Shown here piece by piece: positions 23,425 to 34,556 of a stretch of 64,000 nt of DNA. The position numbers were made by a program, and so were the translations under genes. Position 1 is the first letter of the stretch; each line of letters begins with the position of its first letter. The DNA lies in contig CM067370.1 in assembly GCA_034401795.1 (NCBI GenBank), positions 63,575,254 to 63,639,253 of the forward strand, written 5' to 3'. The DNA comes from Chaetoderma sp. LZ-2023a (taxonomy: Eukaryota > Mollusca > Caudofoveata > Chaetodermatida > Chaetodermatidae). The notes under the pieces were generated by a model. It did not search any database, had not been told where the DNA came from, and was given only the letters and a program-made list of their open reading frames with translations.

Positions 23425-23508
23425 CTGTTGAATATTTTGAAACTAATTCGACAGGGTGCTTCAGGCAACAAGAGCACCCAGTCAAATTAGTTTCAAAACA
23501 TTCAACAG
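23425..23508. repeat. Central-palindrome repeat, copy H2
   Basis: CTGTTGAATATTTTGAAACT inverted as AGTTTCAAAACATTCAACAG. The inner stem is GGGTGCT...AGCACCC. Flanks on both sides are shared with H1 and with 15301-15490. Confidence 0.88.
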
Positions 23509-23680
23509 CTTACTTGTATAGTTTTATTGAAATTGAGATTCAGAGAGTGCAGGGATTAATTGATCCCAACACAGGCAAAGCGTGGGTGGAACTTAGCTAA
23601 AGATGGGTGGGGGCATAGCTAAAACGGGATTCTTCCATTGGTTCAGCAGTTGTCTAATTAGTCTATCAGCCAGATACACA

Positions 23681-24110
23681 CCATGAGACACCTGTGGTCA
23701 TCTGGTGACAAGGTCGACTCACCCACCATGAGACACCTGTGGTCATCTGGTGACAAGGTCGACTCACCCACCATGAGACACCTGTGGTCATCTGGTAACA
23801 AGGTTGACTCACCCACCATGAGACACCTGTGGTCATCTGGTAACACGGTTGACTCACCCACCATGAGACACCTGTGGTCATCTGGTAACACGGTTGACTC
23901 ACTCACCATGAAACACCCATGGTTATCTGGTAACAATGTGGACTTGTACCAAAGGTCATGGGTTCAAATCCTGACTCTACCTAATGAACACCAAAAGTGT
24001 GAAACCGGTCGTGGAGTGGATGACTCCTGGTGTTGGAATAATTCATTGATCTCATTCCATCCTGCATGTCCCATAAGTTAGTAAATCCTATGGCTAAAAT
24101 TATGCAGATT
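23681..24110 (+). mobile_element. SINE with its head amplified as a 45-bp minisatellite
   Basis: CCATGAGACACCTGTGGTCA starts at 23681 and recurs every 45 bases (23726, 23771, 23816, 23861, and a variant at 23906). The last unit runs directly into a SINE body (GGTTCAAATCCTGACTCTAC at about 23962, then the conserved tail). The unit itself matches the head of the SINE at 18480 (CCATGAGACACCCATGGTCC). The period is a multiple of 3, so several frames stay open on both strands without being genes. Confidence 0.85.
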
Positions 24111-24889
24111 TTAAAATAAGCATGTTGCGCTTTGGTTGTGGCACAGCAGGCTTTCTCAGATATGCAAACAAAGTTGACTGACCGACCAACTTATACTAGT
24201 AGTGCGTCGCAACTAAGAATTTATTTGAACTAAATGTAATTGCTTAGCCAAAGTAATAGGCTAAAATTGTCAAATGTACTTGTAATCTATTTGCCAAATC
24301 TGAACTTGATTAGCCAGATAATTTATTTACATATAAATGGTGCATATTTTGAAAGCAATTTGCATGGAAGCAATTCATCTATGGATAAACTTTCAGCGCA
24401 GAAGCAGATTGCATTCTTCCAACTTACATGCTATAATTAACGCTTTTCTTGAATAAATTTGCGGGTTAAAGGGTTAAGAGAGCGGAAGGAAGAGGAAGTC
24501 TGCAATCATGGCCTCACCCCCATCAACCCCCTTACTTCTGAGTGTGTGAGAAATATGAGGGAAAACTATACATGAGCATAAAATAAGCATTCTGTAAGCT
24601 TACTAAACATTTGCAACACATCTCCATGGCTTGGTGACACAACTTTTCTTAATGCAATGTCCCAACAATTTTCGGGTAAGTCAAATAGGGGTATACCTGT
24701 ACAGAGGAAAATCAATAAAACACACTTACTCTGACATAACATTTCATAATAATGTCCACATTTTCAGTTCAGCATGTTGAAGCAAAGCGAAATAGGTTCA
24801 TATTTCATAAGTCCACAAGAGCAAACGGCACATAATACCATGCCATGATGACAAACCAATGAATGAGAGCTTTCAGAAAATACAGATTT
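24111..24889. other. No gene recognised
   Basis: AT-rich DNA. A weak half arm of the central palindrome (TATTTTGAAAGCAATTTG) occurs at about 24347. The 66-codon frame at 24240 has no recognisable content. Confidence 0.4.
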
Positions 24890-25905
24890 CTTCCTCAGAA
24901 TTTGACCAGTCATCCTATGCAGTTTCAAAGCGATCCGCTAAATGGCTATGGAGTTATCATTTGAAAATCAATTTTCAAGATGGCCGCCGGTGGCCATATT
25001 GGATTTCGGATCATCTACAATTTCAATAAGTTTTTTCCTCAGACCTAGTCCCGTCATCATATGAAGTTTTTAACCAATCCGCTAAACAGAAATGGAGTTA
25101 TCGTTCGGAAATCAATTTTCAAGATGCCTTCCAGTGGCTGGTGCCCATCTTGGATTTAGGATCATCAGGAATTTCTATAGGTTTCCTCTCCAAACCTAGT
25201 CCAACCACCATATGAAGTTTCAAAGCAATCCAATAAACAATAATGGAGTTATGATGCGGAAACCAATTTTCAAGGTGGCCACCCTTGGCTGGCAGCCATC
25301 TTGGATTTCGGATTATCATCGATTTCGAAGTGTTTCTTTGCCAGACCTAGTCCAATCACCATATGAAATTTCAAAGCGATCTGAAAAACGGCAACACATC
25401 TATCATCCGGAAACAATTTTCAATATGGCCACCATCGGTAATGGAGTTATCACCCGGTATTCCATTTTCAAGATGGGCACGTGTGGCTAGCGGCCATCTT
25501 GGATTTCGGCTCATCGTCAATTTCGATAGGTTTCTTCTGCAGACCTAGTCCAACAAACTTTTGAAGTTTAAAAGCGATCCGATTAGCGGTAATGGTAACA
25601 TAGCTCTCATCTGTAAATCAATTTTCAATATTCCTGCCAGTGGCTGGCGACAATCTTGGATGTCAGATCATCATCAATTTTGATAGGTGTCTTCCACAGA
25701 CCTAGTCCAACTACCCTATGAAGTTTCAAAGCAATCCAATAAATAGTAATGGAGTTATGATCCGGAAATCAATATTAAAGATAGCCACCTGTGGCTGGCG
25801 GCCATCTCGGATTTCGTATCATTATCAATTTCGATAGGTTTCCTCCTCAGACCTTGTCCAATCCGATAAACAGTAGCAGAGTTATTGCACGGAAACCATT
25901 CTGCT
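24890..25905 (+). repeat. Degenerate ~151-bp tandem repeat, about 6-7 units
   Basis: AGACCTAGTCC or close variants occur at 25041, 25192, 25343, 25541, 25698 and 25849, mostly 151 bases apart (one unit carries about 47 extra bases). Each unit also has AAGTTTCAAAGCGATCC, GGAGTTAT and TCAAGATGGCC...GGATTTCGGATCAT. It is an old satellite-like array; the open frames inside it are not genes. Confidence 0.85.
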
Positions 25906-26136
25906 GCCTGCCCATAAATGCCATCACATAATAACCGGCCAATTTTTTGGATGGGGTATAAATAGGGGCATAACAGGAGAAACAATGACCAAATACTCCG
26001 TAACTAGAACTTGATCTGCAAGGTTTTTAAAGTGAAGCAATCTACATGTATCAAGTTTCGTTTCGCTATGGTGAAGAAACATGATAAAATGTGTTGAAAA
26101 ATGAAACTTTTTGCATTTCATCATTATCCTGTTTTA

Positions 26137-27790
26137 AAACAAGAGGCCCAAGGGCCTGTGATGTTCACCTGGATCATTAAAATTTGAACCATTTGTATTT
26201 AAATAGACATGGATAATTTTCGGAAAATCCACCAAACAAATCGACCAATCCAGATTCTCATTTGACATTTTGAAGCCTCCCATCATAGAATTGTTCGACC
26301 CAAATTTTGTTGAAATCAGACTATTGATTAAGGAGCACCATCTTTATATGGTTCCGGATAATTTTCAGAAACAGATGGCCACCAAAACATTGACATATTA
26401 AAATTTGGAATAGATTGTCTAGAGGACGGAAAATCCAAGATGGCCACTGGAAAAATTGACCAATCAAAATTCTGTATACATGTTCTGAATCCTACCACCA
26501 TAGGGTCCTTCCTGAAATTGTCCATGAAGTTAATGAGGAGTAGCGTTTTAAACAATTTCCCTCCAATTTTCGGAAAATTCAAGATGGGCACTGAAAAATA
26601 TTGTCCAATCAAAATTCTGTATACAAGTTCTGAAGCATACTATTCTAGGGTCCTTCCCACTGAGTTTGATTGAAATCGTCACAGTGGTTAATGAATAGTA
26701 GGCTTTTAACAGATTTTCAGAAAATCCAAGATGGCAGCCAGACAAATTGACCAATCAAAATTCTGTATACAAGTTCTGAAACATCCTACCCTAGTATCCT
26801 TTCAGTCAAGTCTGGCTGCAATTGCCCAAGAAGTTAATGAGGAGTAGCGTTTTAAACTATATTCCACCAATTTTCGGAAAATTCAAGATGGCTGCCGGAA
26901 CAAATCAAAATTCTGTATACCTGTTCTGAAGCATACTACTCTTGGGTCCTTCCCACAGAGTTTGATTGAAATAGCCCCAAGTGGTTAATGAACAGTAGGC
27001 TTTTAACTGATTTTCATAAAATCCAAGATGGGCGCCGAATAAAATGACCAATCAAAATTCTGTATACAAATTCTGCAACCTCCCACGCTAGTATCCTTCT
27101 AGCCAAGTCTTGCTGAAATTACCCAAGAAGTTAATGAGGAGTAGCGTTTTAAACAATTTCCTGCCAATTTTCAGAAAATTCAAGATGGCCTCCGAAAAGA
27201 TTGTCCAATCAAAATTCTGTATGCAAGTTCTGAAGCATACTAATCTAGGATCCTTCCCACTGAGTTTGATTGAAATTGGGCCAGTGTTTAATAAGTAGGC
27301 TTTTAACTGATTTCCAGAAATTTTCAGAAAATCCAAGAGGGGTGCCAAAAAAATTGACCAATCAAAATTCTGTATAGAAGGTTGGAAACCTATTAGCTTA
27401 GTATTCTTGACACCAAATCTGGTTGAAATTGCCAAAGCAATTAATGAAGAGTAGCGTTTTAAACAACTTTTGGAAAATTCAAGATGGCCGCCGAGAAAAT
27501 TTACCAATCAAAATTCTGAATACAAGTTCTGAAGCATACCAGTGTAGGGTCGTTCCAGCCCAGTTTGCTTGAAATCGGCCAAGTAGTTAATGAGGGGTAG
27601 GCTTTTATCTTATTTCCTAAAACATGTTCTGAAGCCTACCTCCCTAGGGTCCTTTCTGCCAAATTAGGTTGAACTCCACTAAGTGGGTAATGAGGAGTAG
27701 CGTTTTAAAGCAAAAGTTGACGGACAGATGGACGATGGACAGTTGCCATGGCATAAGCTCACTTGGCCATTTCTGGCAAGGTGAGCTCAA
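26137..27790 (+). repeat. Element with internal ~150-bp tandem repeats and inverted-like ends
   Basis: It starts near AACAAGAGGCCCAAGGGCCT and ends near CATAAGCTCACTTGGCCATT and GGTGAGCTCAAAA, ends that I recognise as typical of repeats common in molluscan DNA. Inside, CAATCAAAATTCTGTATAC recurs at about 26462, 26607, 26752, 26903, 27049, 27209, 27360 and 27507. Each is followed by a CATACTA...GGGTCCTTCC block and GAGTAGCGTTTTAAAC. It ends with ACGGACAGATGGACGATGGAC. No transposase is present. Confidence 0.8.
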
Positions 27791-27804
27791 AATGTTGGGG
27801 ATTC

Positions 27805-28172
27805 AAAAAAGCATCCGCTTTTGTTTCTACGAGAATTCTTAATACTTACCAGATGTACTATTATGATAATGTCTATTATCTAGTCTAGCTCAAAATAAAC
27901 AATTAAAACACCGCACTCTCCTGGTCCTGCCCACACTGTGTCCGGGAAGTAAAATAGCCGCAGGTACCGAGTCAATTCCCAATCACAGTCAGATTCGTCT
28001 TATATTTGCCTTGACAAACAGCGAAAGCAGCTCAGCCTCACCTAAGCGGGGCGGCTGAGCGAGGGCCATAGTACATCTGGTAAGTATTAAGAATTCTCGT
28101 AGAAACAAAAGCGGATGCTTTTTTGATTCAACTTCGAATAATACTTACCAGATGTACTATTATGATAAACTT
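27805..28172. repeat. Copy B 3' terminus and internal complementary region
   Basis: The terminal sequence AAAAAAGCATCCGCTTTTGT (27805) is inverted at about 28080-28124. That inverted copy is immediately followed by TCAACTTCGAATAATACTTA, which is the inverse of the opposite terminus (34493-34514). The internal region therefore reproduces the two element ends joined head to tail. Confidence 0.88.
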
Positions 28173-28780
28173 CAGATTTCCACAGCCAAGAAATACCGGT
28201 GGGAGGAGGTGAGGCTCGAACCAGCACTCATCTACCATCCGACAGACAGAGAAGGTTGTGAAGAGACTAGAACCCTGGCATACGCTTGGGTTCAGCCATC
28301 TGACTCGTAGAGTGCTAAACTTCCATGGTCTAGACCGTGCTCCCCCCCCCCCCAGGCCCCCCTCATTTGTCCGCACAAATTCCAGAGGGCTGTCAAAAAT
28401 GGGGAGCAACACCCACCAGACCCGTGTCAGCCCCAAGTCTCAGCTAGGGCAGTTCAGAGAGTGCAAAGAAGCTACCACAACAAAACTATCAGTATATCGA
28501 TTAGAATTTCAAATTGGAATGAGTCTAATGTCTGCAAAAGAATAAGATGCTCTTGTCCAGACTATTCACGTAAATAGTCTGGTATTTCGACTATAAGTAA
28601 ACTTAAAATTAGTCACTTAATTAATGTAAACACTCACCATTTTGAGTGCTTGGTCTTTCTTGTTCATCACAGGAGCTCGGCCCAATCCACAGCCGTTCTC
28701 AGGTCATGCGCAAGAACCTGTGATGTGTGCGAAATAGTGGTCGGATGTGGCTTAGTTCAGATTCGATAAATTGGCGACGG
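28173..28780 (-). other. Copy B non-coding 3' region
   Basis: It is closely similar in inverse to 1832-2423 of copy A. It includes a short inverted repeat around CCAGACTATTCACGTAAATAGTCTGG-like DNA at about 28558 and a C-run at 28325. No ORF of interest. Confidence 0.7.
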
Positions 28781-30291
28781 CTACCGGATTAAGTGCGCTG
28801 GAGATGTCGCGAAGATAAAAATCAGTAAATGACGACTCGGCATGCACTTCACCTCCTCTAATGAGACACTCTTATAAAGGGCCGATGATGCCGCTAGTGC
28901 TCGGACCTGATGAGCATTCGCACGATCAATCTGCTTTCCTGTAGCGATTTTGTGCGACATCTGAATAGCATCGACTATCCAACGAGAAATGGTATCTTTC
29001 GAGGCGCGCAAATGAGGAGCTTTGAGACATAACCACAGAGATTTCGGGTCATCTCTCCACTCCTCAGTACATTTCTTATACATTTTCAGACATCCACAGG
29101 ACACCAAGCAAAAGAGTTTGGGTCATGTCTAATTAAACTTGGCAAATTGATCGGCTGTCCTGGATATTTAAGTGACTGATTCTTTGCCAGGAAACAAAGA
29201 CGTGGAAGTAGTCTTAAACCTTCACCCGTGACGACAAAACGGTCTTGTTCGGCAGAAAGCGCATCAATTTCGCTTCTCCTTCTCGCCGACGCTGCTGCAA
29301 CCAAGAAAACTGATTTAATAGTTAACAGTTTAATATCTATAGATCTAATCGGTTCAAAGGGAGCATGCCCTAAAACCTGTAGAACAAGAGATAGATTCCA
29401 TGTTGGGATAGGAATTGGGTGTCTAGGTCGCAGATTGCTCATTCCTTTAATAACTTCATTTAAAGTGTCATTCTCCACTCCTTCAATGGCCAGACTGGGA
29501 ATGACTGAAGCTAATGCAGACTTATATGCTGCTAGGGTTGAAGGTACAAGTTTGTCAACTTCGTATAAATGACAGATAAAATCTGCTACGTGTTGAACAG
29601 ATGCAGAAAAGGGATTGATATCTCTTCCCTTACACCACTCTGCAAATTTGTTGGTTCTATAATTATATGTTTTAGTGGTTGACCCTCTTCTGGCGACAAA
29701 CTTCGCTGCTTACTCAGAAAAGCCACCCTTAATTGCACGCTGCTTGATAACATCCATGCAGTCAATTTGAACATTTCTGGTCTGTCATAGAAATACAGAC
29801 CCCTGTTCTGAGAGATTAGATCTCTTATGTCTGGAAGAGGGATTGGATTGCAGACCAGAAGGTCCAGCAGATCCGCAAACCATGATCGGCCTGGCCAATA
29901 AGGGGCGATCAGTAGTACTTGGCACATACCCTCTCTTATCTTTGCCAGAACTTTTGGGATGAGAATAATTGCAGGATACGCATACGCGTACATTCCCTTC
30001 CAACTTATCGCCAGTGCGTCTACTGCTAGAGCTAGCGGGTCCGGGATCGGCGACACGTATGTGACCATTTTTGCTTTCTGTTTCATCGCAAACAGGTCCA
30101 CATTTGGCTTGCCCCAATGTTTGAATAGAACCTCCGCTACCAATTGGTTGAGCTGCCACTCTGTCGGATGACAAATCGTTCTTCGACTGAGAGCATCTGC
30201 TAAGATGTTCAGTCTTCCTGGAATGTGTGCTGGCCGAAGAATAACATTCCTCTCTTGGCACCACAGCAGAAGGTTCCAAATCATCATACAC
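28781..30291 (-). pseudogene. DIRS tyrosine recombinase (copy B)
   Basis: The ORF starts inside the RNase H frame (30291-29785), with a Ser-rich N-terminal stretch shared with copy A. After a stop it resumes in pieces. 29478-29086 holds ENDTLNEVIKGMSNLRPR and the first catalytic arginine (ASARRRSEIDAL). 29107-28781 holds the H-x-x-R box (AHQVRALAAS). Thirteen bases present in copy A are missing near 28853, so the tyrosine region (SSFTDFYLRD in copy A) is out of frame. The recombinase of copy B therefore cannot be active as it stands, while that of copy A keeps all the residues but has a different frameshift. Confidence 0.87.
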
Positions 30292-32061
30292 AACTCCGGT
30301 GATCTCGTCCCGCCTTGGCGGTTCAAATAAGACACGACTGTTGAGTTGTCATTCCTTACTAGGACAATCTTGTCTCGGATTAAGCTCTCGAATTTTCGAA
30401 GTGCTAATGTCACTGCTAATAATTCGAGAACATTATTATGTTTCTGCGCATTGGTCCGATCCAATTCCCCTGACACTGACTGATCGTCCAATACCACTCC
30501 CCAACGCGTCGTCGATGTATCTGTGAAGATGGACATCTGTGGTTGAGGCGGATGTAGAGGAACACCTCGCAGGAGATTCTGTTCTGATAACCACCACTGA
30601 AGGTGGAATATCAATGGTTCTTTTACTCAAATTTTCAGAGATAACGGATCCGTTCTCTGAGACCAGAATGATATTAGATACATCTGAATCGGGCTGCGCC
30701 TGAGTGCCGCATAAGGAACAACTTTCTCCAGAGACACTAGTAAACCCAGTATCCTGAGAAATTGGCGCGCCGTCAGAAAGGCTCCTAGAGAAACCCGACT
30801 CCAGTACTGCAATCAAACTCTTGACTCTGCTCTCCGCCGGAAAAGCTACGCTGTCCCTGAGGTTGAAAAATATTCCCAGATAAACAAACTCCTGGGATGG
30901 AGTCAATTCTGATTTCTCTAGATTCACAATCCATCCTAGACCCTTTAGTACGGCTAGGACTACCTGAAGATTGTTGCGCAGAGTGACTGGATTCCCTGCC
31001 TTCAGCAGCCAGTCGTCTATGTAAGTATGAACAGCTATGTTTCTTCTGCGAGGATAAGAAGTCATGGCGAGAACCACTATGGTGAAGACCCTCGGTGCTG
31101 TGGTCAGGCCAAATGGAAGCGCATTGAATTCCCAAACATTATCTTGGAATGCAAAGTGAAGGTATTTCTGAAAAGGAATTGACATTAGAATATGAAAATA
31201 TGCATCCTTCAGATCTATCGACACTGCCCACATGCCTTTTCTCAGCCCTGTCATCACTGCTGCTACAGTCTCCATCTGAAAAAATTTGGGAGAAAGAATA
31301 AATTTGTTCAGCGGTTTGAGATTGAGAATTGGTCTCCATCCTCCGGTACATTTCGGAACGAGGAACATCATCGAATAGAAGCCTAGGGAGGACTGATTGC
31401 GGACTAGATGAATCGCGTTCTTCCGCTGAAGAGCTTCGATTTCTGAGCAAATGGCATCTAGACGATCGGATTCCCTTGAAACGGGAGTCCACACTGGAGT
31501 CGATGTTAACGGAACTAACGATTGACGGATGAGCCAGTCCGGTTCGTAGCCGTTTCTTAACCACTGACAGACTAAACAATCTCGCACGACCCGTTCCCAT
31601 TGGCTTGAGAACAGTTGAAGTCTGCCTCTGACGGTAGCAATCTGCACACAGCTGGCGGTCGATATTGCACGATAAGACGCTAAATCGCTTGGGTGAAGAT
31701 TCTCGACTCCCTTCGTTCCTGACGTCACCGGAACTGATTCCGCCGGAAACCCGTCAGGACCGGCCTCCACGGCCGCCCCGCGGTTTCTTGGAATATGACG
31801 GCCCGGAACCACCACCATGGCTATCCTTATGATAACCGCCATGACCCGAACCGCCACCCTTCCTGTCCTCCTCATACAGCCTCTTATTACAGGACTTGTA
31901 TGAGGACGAATGGCCAGGTCCCTGCGATCCGGATGCCCGATGGACATCGTGGCCAGAAGGACGGAAGTGCGATCTCTGGCGCTGCCTCTGCTGCTCATGC
32001 CGATGCTGTTTGTAGGACTGCTGTGGCCGTGTCCTCTTAGTCGACCTCCACGACTTGCCAA
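29586..32061 (-). pseudogene. DIRS reverse transcriptase/RNase H (copy B)
   Basis: 32061-30436 overlaps the end of gag in another frame and encodes an Arg/Ser/Gly-rich leader and the full reverse transcriptase: GGWRPILNLKPLNKFI, WAVSIDLKDAYFHI (catalytic D), FNALPFGLTTAPRVFT and HTYIDDWLLKAGN (catalytic YIDD), then GWIVNLEKSELTPSQEFVYL. The frame shifts near 30790, continues (ARQFLRILGLLVSLEKVVPY) to a TGA at about 30627, then runs to 29586 with the RNase H: MSIFTDTSTTRWGVVL, NVLELLAVTLALRKFESLI, VRNDNSTVVSYL, AHIPGRLNILADALSRR. One frameshift and one stop separate it from an intact 820-residue protein, so this is a young copy. Confidence 0.92.
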
Positions 32062-33698
32062 CTACTTCCTGCTCAGCGACCATTGACGCGACCTTGGATA
32101 AGGCTTGCTGTGCCGAGCCGCCGAACAAGCCTGGACCAATGAAAGGCACAGAAGATAACGCAGCCCTCATCTCAGGTCCTGGTTCTACACAGTCGAGAAC
32201 CATTCTCCTTTGCTCCGCCAATGATCTGGTGATCACCCTGGCCAGGCAATCTTGGGACAAGCGCATGGTGTCCCGGACAACTCCGGGAGCAACCTCTGGC
32301 ACTTGTCCACCTTCCGCCACGCAGGTCAGCATACCCTGCAGGACGGTACATCCGTGCGAGAGCGCAGCCATGCCTGCCCTCGCCGCATCTTCAATGAGCG
32401 TTAGCTCATTAAACGGATCTTTATTGGCCTGGGAAACTAAGGGACGAGAATGCCCCTTCGATAGCCTATTCAGTGCCTCTCGCTCCCCGATGGAAAGCCG
32501 TGGAACCCAGGCATACCGATGGTAGGGCAGCTCCGGAAAACGGACCCTACTCCTTATCCCCTTTGGGACTTTGGGCAATGCATAATCTGGCTGAACCAGA
32601 CGATACGCCGCAACCTCCAACATGTCAGAAGTCTGCGTGTCCAAAGGGAGCGTCGGCATGGCCGAAGAGCCACTTGACAAAGCGCTAGCTGCTCGCTCTG
32701 ACATCCGCTCCATCGCCGGATCGAGCTGAGATCCCTGATCCGATGCCAACCAGAGACGGTCGGACATCCAGCCAAGGACCTGCACCCATTCAGCTTCTGT
32801 GCAGAAAGCGGACTCGTCCATCAATGGACTACCGTTCTCATCTTCCTTCTCACCCATGGATGAGTAGGTCACTGACGATCCATGCTGAGAGCTATGGCCT
32901 GCACTTTTTCCAACATGAAGCGCGTCCATAGCCCGACTACTAGCGGCACCAGTGTCCAACGAATCGCCGGACACGGATTCACCGCAGTCCATCGGCTCCA
33001 GCACGGGAGGTGGGACTACAGCCGCTTTCACCACAGTAGATGCCGGCACTCCGAGAGGAGCTGCACCTAACTCCTCCGGGATGCCGCTAGGAACCGCAAA
33101 ACACGGCTCCAATGACAACACGGGTTGAGTGAAATCCGGGTCGAAAATGCCCGACGGAACGTCGACATCACCACCCGCTTGGCAAACCCGTACAAATCCC
33201 GAGGGAGATCCCTGGGATGTACCTGGCTGAGTCGTCAACGAAATATCATTCCATTAGATCTTCCTCCTCCGCCATCGGCTCTTGAGCCAAGGTCAGAGAA
33301 CGGACAGGTGCTTGTCCCTCTGCAGAACTAGCCGGACCACCGAAAGGTTGCCGTGCACCAGCCTGCATCGTCGGGATCGTGGATTGCAAGGACTCAAACA
33401 TTGCCTTGAACTGGGCCACCCATACGCCCAATGCTGAATCCATTCGATCGTTCAGACGATCTTCAAGTCCTCTCACTGACGCCTGATCCAGCTTGGTCAC
33501 CTTGTCCCTCACGATCCTCTCCAAGCACACACGACGATCACGATCGAACTCTGCCACCAACTCTGATGACCACTTGGTGCACACATCACACGGACTTCCC
33601 ACTTTGCACTCCGCGCAAGCGACACAGTGATGAGCATTAAATTTGCGCTTCATGAACCTGTTGCATTTGTGGCACAAAGTGTCCTGGTTCTTGGCCTT
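31754..33698 (-). pseudogene. DIRS Gag-like protein (copy B)
   Basis: A likely 3' splice site (CTGTGTTTGCAG) precedes 33698. The following frame starts with a Cys/His motif (TLCHKCNRFMKRKF, HHCVACAECK, SPCDVC), then a helical stretch (VTKLDQASVRGLEDRLNDRM). It ends at 33246 just where a second frame opens (33238-31754, 494 codons with no ATG at its start), so a frameshift has probably split one protein. The second part contains RYAWVPRLSIGEREALNRLS, LIEDAARAGMAALSHGCTVL and a block VPFIGPGLFGGSAQQAL that is also seen in copy C (PMTGPGLFGAEG). It ends in a His/Gly/Arg-rich tail. The upstream exon was not identified with confidence. Confidence 0.75.
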
Positions 33699-33784
33699 CT
33701 GCAAACACAGAGAAGAATTAAAACGCTGCACATGACATACGATGACGAGCAATACGCACAATTGACTTGATTGTAAAAAAGAAT

Positions 33785-34342
33785 TACTTAGAAACATTAA
33801 CTTTCTCTTAAATTAATGATAATCAAGCCTTTAGGCAGGAAATATTTGAAACTTTTTGGAGTGAAAATTAATAAAACACAACTTGGAAATTAACTAACGT
33901 TAATAGAAACAAGAAATAAATGCCGATCGCTACAAACACCCTCGACAATGAAGCGAGAGCTGAAAATTGGCATAAAACAGAGTACATAGACACGCCAAGC
34001 CAAAGCGAAACATTAATCATGGGTGCCGCCATCTTGGCTAAGGACGCATCCATCTTGGAAGGAACCGAGTCGCAAGAGAAATTAACCGAGTACCCGGATA
34101 AGATTAAAAAGGTACCGGAGCGACTCCAACAACGGCTACCATTTTAAAACAATGTGCCAATTTAAGGAAATTTCAAACAGTCATTACGGCACGGATGTAT
34201 AAATTCTAGATTGATACAACCTGCCCCTGTGATGATTTTCCTTTCTCTTCCATCCTTCCAGCAATGAATTAGACAAAAAACCACTAACTCTGTTGAAAAT
34301 TGCAAATTTAGAGACCTAAAAAACTAGCATGGAGAGCAAAAT
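33785..34342 (-). other. Copy B 5' region (leader, possible first exon/intron)
   Basis: No zinc motif or RT homology. Two ATG-led stretches lie on the minus strand (34147 and 34053, the latter MDASLAKMAAPMINVS). I could not choose between them as the first gag exon. Confidence 0.4.
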
Positions 34343-34515
34343 AGACGAATCTGACTGTGATTGGGAATTGGCTCGGTACCTGCGGCTATGGTAATTCCCG
34401 GACACAGTGTGGGCAGGACAAGGAGAGTGCGGAGTTTTAATTGTTTATTTTGAGCTAGACTAGATAATAGACATTATCATAATAGTACATCTGGTAAGTA
34501 TTATTCGAAGTAGAA
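34343..34515. repeat. Copy B 5' terminal inverted repeat
   Basis: It is nearly the reverse complement of 27841-28001 (TCTGACTGTGATTGGGAATT, GGACACAGTGTGGGCAGGAC, TTGTTTATTTTGAGCTAGAC) and closes with GGTAAGTATTATTCGAAGTA, the second end found in the internal region. Confidence 0.9.
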
Positions 34516-34556
34516 ATTGTACTCGCCTCTATCCATCTGTCTGTCTGTCCGTCCGT

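Larger units (their letters stand above)
27805..34515 (-). mobile_element. Full-length DIRS-like retrotransposon, copy B
   Basis: This minus-strand element of about 6.7 kb has inverted termini (27841-28001 and 34343-34502), an internal complementary region (28068-28172), and gag (33698-31754), RT/RNase H (32061-29586) and an overlapping tyrosine recombinase (30291-28781). It is the complete counterpart of copy A. Few lesions are visible: a frameshift near 33245 in gag, one near 30790 and one TGA near 30627 in RT/RNase H, and a small deletion before the recombinase nucleophile. No target duplication was seen, as expected for DIRS. It sits between two tandem-repeat elements. Confidence 0.93.

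Noticed and set aside
23658-24081. Open frames of 78-132 codons on both strands with 15-residue repeats
   Set aside because: They are created by the 45-bp minisatellite, whose period is a multiple of 3. Both strands are open and the unit matches the head of a SINE.
32055-32525. 156-codon plus-strand frame, and other plus-strand frames between 31795 and 33331
   Set aside because: Antisense shadows of the DIRS gag frame; no domain and no splice support.
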